NCBI RefSeq assembly: GCF_019649055.1
Contig: NW_026570281.1
Coordinates: 496,001-560,000 of the forward strand
Length of the DNA stretch: 64,000 nucleotides
Source: Paramacrobiotus metropolitanus
Lineage: Eukaryota; Tardigrada; Eutardigrada; Parachela; Macrobiotidae
Direction of reading: 5' to 3'
Numbering within the stretch: the stretch's first letter is position 1; each line of letters starts with the position of its first letter. The notes under the pieces were generated by a model. That model had not been told where the DNA came from. It searched no databases and saw only the letters and a list, made by a program, of their open reading frames with translations. Of this stretch, positions 48,768-59,675 are shown piece by piece. A program made the position numbers and the translations under genes.

Positions 48768-51530
48768 TTATTCTGACATCACCTCCGTACCATAGTCATT
48801 AATCAGCAATTCTTGATAGAGATTCACTCCAAACCCATTCTGCCAGGGCAGCATACCGATGGGGACGCCGGTCCAATCCACATCTGTAATATCACCTTCC
48901 AGTCAGGTTAATTTTAATAAAGGAGAGTAATACGCAGTCACCTGGTTCTAACTTCTCACTATGTGCACTGGGTGTTGATATCAATTCCACGGTTTTTTAA
49001 AATTTATTTGTATGGCCATCTATTACACGTATACCTTACCCGTTGCTTTCTCCCAACAGCGGATTACCGCCGAGCTTGATCCGGGAACAGAACCGTGAGT
49101 TCTATCCATATCCATACTATGCTTTTCTTTCATTTCTGCAATTAAAAACAACACGTCTCTGTAAAGGCATGCAGCAGATGCATTCACAACTGATGAGCTG
49201 ATGCAGTACCCACCCTTTTTGAGCATTTCTAGTGTTCTGGGCGTTCGTTTTCGCTTTACTGTGGCCACCGATGGGATATCTCTGGCAATAGCCGTCGTCA
49301 GCTGTCGGCATTCCGTCAAAAACTTGGCTTCCTTTTTCTTGGACACCCACGGACTCAGCCTGGGCATAATTTAAATAATCATAATTAAAACATTTGAGAT
49401 AACTGCTTTAGTTTAAACGCATTAAACCAAAATACTGCAGTTAAAAAATTGGTAAAGATCAACATTCTAACATTTTTAGAATCTCTTCGGCATAGGGCGA
49501 CGGTCTGGCCACAAAGGATCGGACAATCCTGTTCCAGTCAAAGGGATCCCACAGCCGCAAATAACCCTTCCTGTCTATGTATAACACACGTGAATCAGCA
49601 CTTAATACAAACAGCCAACATCATCAGTATTTCCAAAACATCCCCCAACCTACTTCGCGGTGTCTGCTTCAGCACGTACTTGGTCCAAGCGGCGACCAGA
49701 CGGGCACGCTGATCCGACGGATCGTGGATGACGTCTGCCAGACTCAGCAGCAGAGCCTGGGTTCCACCAGGATGTTTCAAAACCTGATGGACCAGCAGGG
49801 AGCCCTTCACTTCCTCTCGTGATGGTAGCTCTGTTTCGGCATTCACTAAGCAGTGATCAATAGCTATCACCTATTAATTTCTTTTAGCATAACTGCAGAG
49901 GTCAGTGCTCAAAGCTGTTCGACTAACTTAACGTCCACGGTGACTGCTCGGGGCACAGGACAGCCGACACCAGCACTCGCGCAACAACCGGCAGATACCG
50001 CTGCAGCAGGAAGTCCATGTCTTGCATCAGAGATATAGTTAGGGGGTTTATTCTAGTAAGGAAACGGTACAGTCCGGTCTTGGCCGCTTGTACTATACCG
50101 CGCTGCAGCGCGCGGTGTATTCTCTGTGGGAAACGAAGTAAAAACCATCGACTGGACACACAGACTGACAGAAGCTCCTTTACGCGGTTATGGTCCACAG
50201 CGAAATTGATGTGACGTTGGAGATCAAGCACTTCGAGCTCCACGACGTGCTGCACTTCTTCCGCGGTGGGCTCGTCGATCTCATCCTCCGCGCGGCGTTG
50301 CATGTAGCCAGCCGAGTCAATACGCTGCTTCTCCACATCCCAGTAGTGCTCCTACATATTATATGCACTTTTCAAAAAATATCAACGACGATTTTAATTA
50401 TTACCTATTCTTGTTTGTACATCATTCTAAAGTATTAATTTATTAGCGTCAAATGTCATGATATCGGGGTACAGCGTTGATTATGCCTGTATGATCGTAG
50501 TCGCAGAAATAGATGCAGAAATACTCGTACATCGGAATCTCTTCTCGAATTAACGAACTAACTTTGAGCCATTTGGCGGCGAAGACGAGGGCATCGCGCA
50601 GTTCGTCGTGCTCCTTCAGATCACCGTGCGAGGCCTCGTGACGCACGCGCACCAGCCACTCAGGCACGCCCAGCTCCTGGCAGATGGCCGTGATGGAGGA
50701 AGAGCGCCGGACGGCCGTCCGGATGTCCTCCGTTATGGACTTGACGAAACTGAAACGACGTATCGGTCACTCGGCGCGATGCACTGACAATACACATAGC
50801 GCACGTGTCGGCTGCTCACCGGATGACGGCCATGGAAACAGTCAGTCGCGCGTCGTCTTCCATTTCCCTCTGCTCCAGCGCGTCGTCGGCGTACAAAGCG
50901 CGCAGGCCCTTCAACACCACCACTGTGCACTCCATGCAGTCGTCCATCTCCGGCCTAGAAATTTAAAAAAAATTACATGACAATCGTTCATTACTTTTTC
51001 ATCACTCACTTAACGTCTAAGAACTTCATTTAAAGTTATTTGTACAAAAGATACTAAGACAGCAAACGGCAACATACAACACCTAAAAAGGCAGCGGAAA
51101 GAGAGAGAGAGAAATTACCAAGAAGGCTTCCAGCAGGATTTGATGATGGCACTGAATCCCTTCAGATCGAATTTGGCCAGCTCAGCCGGATCATCGGCCT
51201 GGCTGAGCACGGGCGCTACTTGCTCGTAAACTACAAGCCACTCTTCCCTGCAAGCAGAGCCTCGTTTACGCGCTAATAAAAACTAAACAGCATCAAAGCC
51301 AAACTGTACCGACAGGTCCACGGCACTACCGGGCCCGAACGGAATAGCAGTCCGCGCAGCTGCTGCACCGTTGCAGGCGCTACAGATTGAACGGTGGGAA
51401 CCGTTCCTTCTTGGAGACGCTGCAGTTTGGCTTTCCTTAGCTGCTGCCTGAGCTTCCTGCCTGGCTGGGGGAACGGTTTCATGGTCTGCATGGAATATTC
51501 GGCCGTAGCGAAAGTATTTTGGTGCTTCAA
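48768..51530 (-). CDS. LAS1L: LAS1-like HEPN endoribonuclease for ITS2 pre-rRNA processing
   Basis: Ten exons (minus): 51530-51310, 51247-51119, 50954-50820, 50749-50563, 50351-50166, 50123-49928, 49863-49654, 49574-49472, 49359-49040 and 48883-48768. All phases close, giving about 600 residues. LAS1 cleaves ITS2 in 60S maturation together with the kinase GRC3/NOL9. The LAS1 domain is clear: EEWLVVYEQV, DLKGFSAIIKSCW, ARLTVSMAVIRFV, then VPEWLVRVRHEASHGDL with the HEPN catalytic RHxxxH (R198, H199, H203), followed by AAKWLKEHYWD. The last exon ends with a conserved-looking GMLPWQN. The putative intron at 50165-50124 is only 42 nt, in frame and free of stops, so it may be coding. The start at 51530 is the first ATG of the frame; a later one, at the MQTMK stretch in the same exon, is possible. 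Confidence 0.92.
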
Positions 51531-53227
51531 TTGCCAGCAGGAGACCAGGACGACATTATTGCCACCCGACGACTGCGACCAAAATTAGCTTCCAGATGCA
51601 CTAACTTTGAACAGACGACCCCATACACATTCACAGACGACCCCATACACATTCACAAGTTTCAACAGGAATCCAGGATCTAAACTGCTCAAAGAAAACG
51701 GTCAATTCCCTTGCTACAAGATAAAAATGCGTAATACTGCGGACTTGAATACTTTATGGTTTAGCCTTTATCGATAAAGTTTTTTTGCCTTCGATAAATC
51801 CCAAATACTAAATTTCAAATATTTCATCCGTACGAAGAGCTCTGGAGGCGCATAGTTAAATCAGCGACTTTTTATTAATAGACTGAAACTTACGCTTCCA
51901 GCATGCTGATTTTGTTAAGCATTGAGGGGGCGAGCCGCTTTTCAGTGGGTAAGCCGAGCCAACCACGAAGGCGATAATAAAATTAAAAGTAGACTGATTC
52001 GGCGCTGATATAACGCTAAACTGTAATTTGATCCGGACCTGGAGTCTAATGATCAGATAAAAGCCGGATCCTATAGAAATTAAGCAGCGCTTCCCATTGT
52101 GACTATTTGTGCGCAGCCGGCGATGCAGCTTCCGGATCTGCAGCGATTTTGGACATTCTGAGTCTTCTTGAAGGCAGAGTAAAGTTTAAACAACAAAATC
52201 ATTCGGATAATCGGATTGTTTTTTTCTTCAGCACTTGTGCATTTGATCATTTCCTCATAATATGTCCATAATATTACTATGACTACTTCTGACTAGCATA
52301 TCAATTTTTCGTTTTTCCAAAACAATCGGCCAGTTCCTGGCCGATTTTGCTTTGCTGCAGCTTTCGATGTCCAGTTAGTTTTGGCCAGTGAGTTGGACCG
52401 ATCACTTATCCAAACAAAAAACGTTCGATTGCAATTTGAATCGTCGAACAATAACTTACAAATTGGTAGTACAGATTACCCAACCAAGATACAAGCACAT
52501 TCGGGAAGACAATTTATTAAATGTACAAGGAGTAAACTGGAAGAATTTCTGTTGATTTGATGGCGTTACCGCGTGCCAGAGGAACCACTGGCTTTCAGTG
52601 AATCATGCCTTGCAAGCAGTATAGATGAACAGGGAGCGAAATACGGCGGAGATGCAGCGGTTGCTGGTAGCTCCAGTGAATCATGGGGCCGCTCAACGGA
52701 TGAAATCATAAAAGCGTGCAATTTTACATGTAAAAATTTAGTACTAGCAGTCTGTGGCCCTTGTTAAATTTTGAAAGTGAATAAAATAATGCAGACTATG
52801 CAGTCAGCTGTTAAAGGTAGCCGGTCGTGTCCATGCTAATGGCTTCCTGGGGCGGTTACACGAATATACGATGATCAGCATCACTTCCGGACCGTTCCGG
52901 TTGCGTAGATGGATGACCGATAACAACAACTGCAGGATTTTTTTTTTGCGAAGCAGCGAACATTTTTCGAATTTTCACTGTCCGATTTTTCCTAATTTTC
53001 TTCGTTTGGATTCCTCATTCTTCGCTTTTCAGATGTCATTTCAGATTAGTTAATTTGTCAGTTTTATGAAAGCCTTTCCGACTCAGTGTGTCGCTAGATT
53101 TGGGTCATCATTTGGAATTTATAATTTTGGTCCTGTTATTCCTGTAGGCAGTAGAGTGTACAGACTACAGATAGCCCTGTGTAGTGTAAATTTTATCTGA
53201 GGACTCTATCGTGACTTAACGTTGGAT
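51531..53227. other. Intergenic region between divergent LAS1L and POP7
   Basis: About 1.7 kb between two divergently transcribed genes, presumably carrying both promoters. It contains a 22-bp perfect tandem duplication (51611-51654). A 64-codon plus-strand frame at 52573-52767 is not supported by splice or codon evidence. Confidence 0.5.
51611..51654. repeat. 22-bp perfect tandem duplication
   Basis: ACAGACGACCCCATACACAT plus TC is repeated twice without mismatch, 80 bases upstream of the LAS1L start. Confidence 0.8.
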
Positions 53228-53846
53228 ATGGCGGATGGCGATGGTGCCCCCGCCACGAGTGGACCAAAGAAGATGAGCAGCAGCGGCAAGAACCCAGCCA
53301 CACCAGCCCACCCGTATCCTCGAACAAGCAAACCCTCGCACTCCCAGCACGATCAGCCGTCGACTTCTAAACTGCCTCCTCTTGATTATGACCCTGCGGA
53401 GGTATGTAAATAAATCGCCGTGTCTGATATCGTAACATCGGTTTCGATCGGTGCTAACGTTGTTCTTGCAGTACCAACTGGTGCGGCATTTACCGCGCCA
53501 GCACCCCCGCGGCCCCCACGACGTGTATATCACACTGAAGACGGCCTTCAAAGCGCAGATGCAGCGTTGCCGTCGGATGCTGGAGGCCCCCGGCTGCCCG
53601 GGGATCACACTGCATGGCCTTGGGGCCGCGGCCAACCGTGCCGTCAATCTTGCGCTGCAGCTGTGCAGTGAGTACACGGGCCTGCTGCAACTGCACGCCA
53701 CCACTGGAAGTATGCCCATGACGCAGGAGCTGGAACCCCTGCGCGACGATCTCGATCCCGTCAGTCAGACGCGCTTCATCTCTGCCATCCACATCCGGGT
53801 CTACTTTGTTAAGACGCTCGAGGATTTGAAGAAGAAAAAACCATGA
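53228..53846 (+). CDS. POP7: RNase P/MRP subunit POP7 (Rpp20)
   Basis: Exons 53228-53401 and 53472-53846 join in phase 0 across a 70-nt intron to give 182 residues (human 140). POP7 pairs with POP6/Rpp25 as an Alba-type heterodimer that binds the P3 arm of RNase P and RNase MRP RNA, which process tRNA and rRNA precursors. The core is clear: DVYITLKTAFKAQMQRC, ITLHGLGAAANRAVNLALQL and SAIHIRVYFVK, in the order and spacing of human POP7 (YVNMKTDFKAQ, IYIHGLG, SAIHIRV). The extra length is a polar N-terminus of about 50 residues and a lysine-rich end. The start is the ATG after GTTGGAT; no earlier in-frame ATG is credible. Confidence 0.95.
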
Positions 53847-53899
53847 CGTTGCACTTGCGGATTCATCATTCGTTCGGACAATTTTTCAAATACTTTTGT

Positions 53900-53905
53900 A
53901 ATAAA
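53900..53905 (+). terminator. Poly(A) signal of POP7
   Basis: AATAAA 54 bases after the POP7 stop codon. Confidence 0.65.
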
Positions 53906-53947
53906 ACTCATGAAATAACTCGATTTTTCGCATCTTCGTGATTACGG

Positions 53948-53953
53948 TTTATT
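53948..53953 (-). terminator. Poly(A) signal of EIF3K
   Basis: AATAAA on the minus strand, 175 bases after the EIF3K stop and only 43 bases from the POP7 signal, so the two 3' ends may overlap. Confidence 0.5.
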
Positions 53954-54127
53954 ACGGAATCATTTGTGCCGATTTTTTAATGGAAGCAAAAAATGAAACT
54001 TGCACGAAGGCGAGAGCATGGAATTAGCGAGTAAATCAACCGCTGACCCGTACACAGGCGAAGAGGACGACAACAATGTTTGCAAATAAGTAACTAAGAC
54101 AAAAATTCATAAAGATGCCGGTCGATT

Positions 54128-55485
54128 CTACTGTGCGGCAGCTGACAGAATGGTGGCAACATCTGCAAAACATCGAAAACAAACATCAAGCACCCTTTGA
54201 AGAACTCTGAAGCTGACCCGTAGCCGATCGTTACGAAGTGATGACTTACCAGCGAAATCTATAGCTTCGGTAATTTTACGGGGCTTGATGGTCATCGTCT
54301 GATCCTTGATGAAAATACTCCGGTCGGTTTTATCGCCCTGAATGCGCCAGCCTTTTTCCTCCACGAGACGCTTGAATTTCTCATCTACATAATCACATCA
54401 ACATATTTAAATGATTTTCTTTTCTTCCGTTGACTGGATGTCTCCAAAGTCTGAGCTGAAATCGAGGTACCAAAATTATCCGAAAACCACACAATAATTT
54501 ATTTATCATCCAAACAAAATAAGCATCAAAAATATAAAAAAACCGTTTACTAACTTGTACACTACCTGCAGGTTTCTTTTTCAGCTAGAGTTCACTATTA
54601 AGTATTAGGAAACAAAAAACTAATGCAAACCAGCACGGCGCGCTTACAGGGCAAACCCGGGCCTAAATATCCGATCAACTGGCGTTCCTTAATGGTCTGA
54701 TTGGTCATGCCGATCACTGAACAAATATCTGTCAAAACAACGAAGTTTTGTTACTAACTTATTAAACGGAAAAAAAATAGAAACAAAATGTTCGTACAAT
54801 TTCGAATGGCCGTATCAAAGCCCTCTACGCCAGCCACGGTGTCTCTGCACCGATCTAAATCGTTCTACAAGCAAAAAGTTACCATATAAAGAACAAAATA
54901 GGAGAACACGCAGCGTACCCAGAAAAAGTCGAACTGGCAGGTCTCCAGACTGGTCTCCAGCCGCATCACATCCTGGATGCGCAGCACCCGCGTCTACAAC
55001 GGAAATCATGATAAACTGCCACGTCCACGCGAGAAGTAACACCCACCAGCTCCGGCTCGGTGAGGGCCTTGCAGATCTGGAAATCGTTGCGCGGCAGCTG
55101 CATCAAGCCCATCAGCAGCACTTTGGCCACGTAGGAGGCGCGCGCCGCGCTGTAACTTCCGCCAGGATTCAGCTGATACCTGCCAAATACTGCGCATGAT
55201 ACCATGCTACAGCGAGCGGAAAAATAAAACAAAACGGCGTACAATTTGAGGAGGAGTAGATTAGCTTCCAGGTCGTAATGGCCTTCGCGCGCCTGTGCCT
55301 CCACGTAGTCCTCCATGATGTGGATGTTGGAGGGATTATATCTGCAGAGAAAATCATCTGCTTCAGCCAACAGGCCTACATTGAGAGAAAAACGATAGGT
55401 ACTTGTCGATGTTGGACTGCAGGATTTTGCTAATCTCCGGCTGCAAACTCGTGATGGACGCCGCGTTCTGTCCGTACGCCGCCAT
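54128..55485 (-). CDS. EIF3K: Translation initiation factor 3 subunit K
   Basis: Eight short exons (minus): 55485-55403, 55341-55243, 55179-55047, 54993-54919, 54864-54798, 54728-54648, 54384-54250 and 54162-54128. All phases close, giving 235 residues (human 218). eIF3k is a peripheral, non-essential subunit of the eIF3 complex that binds 40S subunits. Conserved landmarks run in order: NIDKYNPSNIHIMEDYVEAQ, YDLEANLLLLKLYQLNP, LPRNDFQICKAL, LETCQFDFFW, VEGFDTAI, a WRI-type winged-helix strand, and the end IDFADVATILSAAAQ, matching the human ...IDFDSVSSIMASSQ. The start ATG gives MAAYGQNAASIT. The insertion relative to human lies mainly in the N-terminal and SGGSYSAAR-like region. Confidence 0.96.
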
Positions 55486-56555
55486 TCGTGTGATCAGTGA
55501 TTGTGACAAGAGTATTGCCGACGACCCGATCAGCGACAGCTGGTTATACAACGGACTTCAAACTGGGTTCGCTAGCAAGGAAAGTCAGCAGCAGACCGGA
55601 GATATTATTTGAAAGATATAAAACGTACAACTGTGACGAAATTAACGTACGGAGTTGGAACTTCGGAAAGATAAAATATTATAAATATTCAGACTGTCGA
55701 AATTTTGCTGATTTTGTAGTGAAATGTCGTTAAAACAAATTTAAATAGACTGTAATCGGTTGCTGACGCCGCACGCACCGTTATACGTACACGTGCTGGC
55801 GGAACGCTGGGAAGCGTAACTGCGTAAGTACTATATAAAACGCATGAGTCACGGTACGCGTCATCCAAAAAAGTGACTAAAAACAGCCCGGATTTTGCCA
55901 TAAATAAAATTTTGCTACTTCATAATTATTCGATAATAGTTTAATTGAAATTATTGGATATTCTTTTAAATTTTGGTTACATCTGTCGACAGTCACCGGA
56001 TTGTATCGTATAAGTACTTAACAATGCTGTTATAGCTTCTGAAAAACCGTATCCAGCTGGTGCGATGTTGTTGTACGACTGAGGCAGTCAGAGACTGAAA
56101 CTTCGTAATCGACGAAGTAGAAACCTGTAATTCCGCGAGGCGCGGAGGTTTAATTCCGGATTACCCTTTACGCTTTTGTTACTCGGAGGGACACTGCGCT
56201 GTTATTTTTGCGTGGTACAGTCTGGTCCTCGGATGCCGTCGGTTTGCAAGCCATTGCAGCAGGGTTGACCGATCGCCGATTACACTTGCCCGTCGCACAG
56301 TTTCGTGGTGGAAGATCGATCCTTCAGCTTCATCCCCACTGGCAGTCATTAACTTTTGTCAATGAATACGCGAATTTCTTGCACCTGACGTGGTAAAAAT
56401 TTACAATGGACTCAGACGGACTTGGAGGCACATTGGTGACAACTTACAAGTGATTCTTTGAGAACATCGCGCTGTGAATGCTTACGAGTCCATTGCGTAT
56501 TATGAATTTATGATTATTGATTTTTATTCTGCCCGTTGAAATCAAAGACGAAATA
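55486..56555. other. Divergent promoter region between EIF3K and ZDHHC17
   Basis: About 1.07 kb between divergent genes; both promoters should lie here. I see no coding frame with support. The acceptor-like TTGAAATCAAAG at about 56,545 leaves open an upstream non-coding exon for ZDHHC17. Confidence 0.45.
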
Positions 56556-58441
56556 ATGTACGAACCACCGGCAACAACCTTCGGAGACGGGAGTGAGCCG
56601 TATCCTCGGCAGAACATCACGCCTGCCTGGACTTCGCACCCCACTTCACCGCCCCTGCCGACGCCCCCCGATGACTCCTTCACCCCCGCCGAACTGTCTG
56701 CCGCCCTTGTCGACGCTGTTCAGCGCGGCAACATGGAAAAGTTGCAGCGTCTGGTCGATTTGTACAGGTATGTACATGTACCTTCCTTTCCCAAAGAATC
56801 CTATAACCACATTGAATCTACAGGTATGATGTGAACACTCCCGATAAGGAGGATTGTTCTCTCCTGCAGTGGGCGGCGCTTAATAACCACGTGCCGGTGA
56901 TGCGCTACCTGATCGAGAAGGGTGCCAACGTGGATTACATTGGCGGGGAACTGCGGGCCACGCCCCTGCACTGGGCCACTTTCATGGGTAACCTCCCGGC
57001 GGTGGTGTGTCTGGTGCAGCAGGGGGCGGACGCCGGCGTGGTTAACCGCGACGGCTGCACCACACTGCACTTCGCGGCGCAGCGCGGTTTCAGCCACATC
57101 GTAGCGTATCTTCTAGGCCGCGGGATGGATGTCAATCTGCGCGATCAGTTCGGCATGACGCCGCTGATGTGGGCCACCAAAGTGGCCGCCATGGATCCCG
57201 CCCGCCTCCTCGTCCATATGGGTGCCGACGTAAACGCCAAGGACCGCATGCATGGCAACACGGCGCTGCACTGGGCCGTCCTTAACACCAATGTAAGCGT
57301 CTGCCAGCTGCTGTTGTCCAGCGGCGCGGATGTTGACGCGGTGAACGTCGATAACAAGACGCCGCTGCAATTGTCGTTGACGGAGAAACGGAATCGCTTT
57401 GTGGAGGAGATCATCCGCACTCACCGCCAGGAAAGGGGGCTGGAGGGCTCCTGGATCACGCGCAACATCCTCCGCAACGATCGGCTGGTGCGTGGTCTAT
57501 TCAACAGCGTCCCGGTGCTGACTTTTATCTTTGTGGGCAGCGTTTTCACCCTCAACTGCAGCTACTTCCTCAAATTCCTTGCCATTATAATCTACGCCCT
57601 TATCGTCTTCTACGCCGGGAAGTGGCTGCACTTTTCGCGTTTCTCCGAAAAATTCGCCCTGGCGGTGTACCTCGGCTGCAAATCTTGCATCCTCCTCACC
57701 GCCTTTTTCCTATGGCTACCGACGGTGTACTCTTGGACCAACATCTTGGCCTGGATAATTCTGATGGGCGGATTATGGTACAACTTCCTGCGCACATGGC
57801 TAGGCGATCCCGGCTTCATTAATCCACCCAAGGAAGACAAATTGCGCGCCGTGGTGGAGTTGGCGGAGAAGAATGAGTTCAGCGTGGCCAAACTCTGCAC
57901 GACGTGTCTTGTCGTGCGACCGCTGCGCTCGAAACACTGCTCGGTGTGCGGAAAATGCGTGGCGGTGATGGACCACCACTGTCCCTTCACCGGCAACTGT
58001 GGGCCGCGCCAATCATCGTTTCTTCGTGGGCTACCTGGTGTGGCTTAGTATGTCGGGCATCGGCGCTGTTCACACCGGATTGACGTATCTGGGCGCGGTG
58101 TGGGCTTGAATCGGCACGGTTCCTCTTGACCATCGGCCCGGCGCTGGAGTGCGGGCGTGGAGCGCCTTCGTCATCGCCTTTGCGCTGCTGTTCACGGTGT
58201 GGATTGGATTCCTTGCGCTGATGCAGTTGTACCAGATCTCCGTGGTGGCCATGACGACCAATGAGCGCATCAATCAGCACCGCTACGGACACTTCCGTGG
58301 GGAGGATGGGACGCGACTGAGCCCTTTTCATAAGGGCTTCGTGGAAATTGTCTCGAATTCTGGGAGATGGAATGCTTTGGTTTGCGGCGCAGATGGCTGG
58401 ATGGGAAACCTTATCAAAAGCTGAATGATGAAAATGTCTAA
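56556..58441 (+). pseudogene. ZDHHC17: ZDHHC17/HIP14 ankyrin-DHHC palmitoyltransferase, frame broken after the DHHC motif (unit 1)
   Basis: Exon 1 (56556-56767) and a large exon from 56824 join in phase (LYR|YDVN). HIP14 is a Golgi/vesicle S-acyltransferase whose ankyrin domain recruits substrates. A proline-rich N-terminus is followed by ankyrin repeats (about residues 71-250, for example TPLHWATFMGNLPAVVCLV and TALHWAVLNTNVSV), membrane helices (VPVLTFIFVGSVF, FLAIIIYALIVFYAG), then the cysteine-rich domain with the catalytic DHHC (MDHHCPFTGNC). The frame then shifts because a GT is missing at about 57998 compared with the downstream copy, and it stops at 58048. Further losses at about 58105 (2 bases), 58153 and 58342 (1 each) follow up to the original stop at 58441. 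Without repair the enzyme ends one turn after its active site. It may be a sequence error, since the ankyrin half is intact. Confidence 0.88.
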
Positions 58442-59675
58442 ATCACTCTTTTTCCCTACGTTTAACGACCATTTAATGCAGATTTTCGCTCTTCATAATA
58501 CAGATTTTTCTTGTTTAATAGGTTTACAGATTTGACAACTCGACCATTTTGATGTACGTCTTTTTTTTGGATTTTGGAATTCTGAATTAATAAAGTATTA
58601 CAAGACTCGCTGGATCGATGGGAAATTTGAAATCCAAAAATCGATGTACGCAGAAAAATTAATAGTATCAAAATAGATGCCATATGTCGTGCTATTTGTA
58701 GTGCGTACTTGCAAAAACTAAAAGAATTTATCTACTGACCAGTGAGTACTTAATACTGTTAATAGGGATGATAAAACGGCTCTGTTGGAGTTGGATATTA
58801 ACCGATAAGATGCAATAATGAGCTGATAGTAAGAAATACTTACGGTAACTGGTTTCGGTCCTTTCGAATAACAAAGAAAATTATTAGGATACTTAGAAGT
58901 TGGATTATGAATAAAATTATAAATTTTTAAATAAAGGATAATGTTAATGACACGTGTTGTCTCGGGGCCCGGGCTATGAGTGGCACTAATCGAGCCCGGA
59001 ACAAAATGACGTCGAAATCGAATATCGGTACGTTTCGGACAGGCACACCGGCGGACATTCGGATTGGCCACTTCGGTGAATGCGTATCCGCCCTCCCATC
59101 GGCTGGCTTTCAACTTCTGATTCATACTGTACACCGCGAAATTTTATGGAATTCCAAATCCGACAGCCTCATCCGATTTGGAAATCTGGAATTGGAAAAC
59201 ATCGATTGTCGATTTTGAAAACATCGATTACGATTTTGCCAACCCGGATGCTGGACTTAGAATTTTTCTCAAATTTTGATTTTCCAATTCCACATTCTAT
59301 TACACTTAGTGTAATGGATTTTTCCATATAAATGACTGGAATTGGCCCTAATCTGGTGTTTACGCCATAGTGAAGTCTGGATGTTGCCGTTGGCGTTGCA
59401 ATTTACAGTACAACTACGATAAAAGGTTGTTTTTTTCTTATTTTTTTAGTCTGTTTGAGTGGATTTATTCAGATTTTCGGATATTTGTATTTCAGAGAAA
59501 TCTGAGTTCTGATTATGGTAGATTTCGATCCCTTTGAAGTGTCGTCTTGCTATCTCGTGTCTCCTGGCTATGTCGTCCCGTTTTGTCGAATCCATCGAGT
59601 TCTCAATCTCCACTATGTTGTTTCCATGGATCTCCAGGACGTTTCTGGAGATTCAGGGTCTATGAAAACCCCGTC
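57614..59675 (+). repeat. Tandem unit 1 (2,062 bp)
   Basis: It begins at GCCGGGAAGTGG inside the ZDHHC17 coding exon and runs through the DHHC half, the 3' flank and the 5' end of the next gene up to ACCCCGTC. It is the most diverged of the three units in its non-coding part (for example 58,500-58,740 differs from units 2 and 3 by several small indels). Confidence 0.9.
58442..59514 (+). other. 3' flank of ZDHHC17 and presumed 5' region of the next gene
   Basis: AT-rich flank, then a GC-richer island (58,960-59,140) open on both strands: 80 plus-strand codons starting MSGTNRARNKMTSKSNIG, and a minus-strand frame starting MYSMNQKLKASRWEGG. The plus frame could be a first exon of the downstream gene (a possible donor near 59,127), but I cannot prove splicing. 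A short palindrome ATTACACTTAGTGTAAT lies near 59,290. The same features recur in units 2 and 3. Confidence 0.4.

Larger units (their letters stand above)
53847..54127. other. Shared 3' gap between POP7 and EIF3K
   Basis: 281 bp between convergent stop codons, holding both poly(A) signals: POP7 at 53900-53905 and EIF3K at 53948-53953 on the opposite strand. No other feature is seen. Confidence 0.6.

Noticed and set aside
58718-59134. 138-codon minus-strand frame repeated in all three tandem units
   Set aside because: It recurs only because the unit is repeated; the island is open on both strands and neither reading has clear support.
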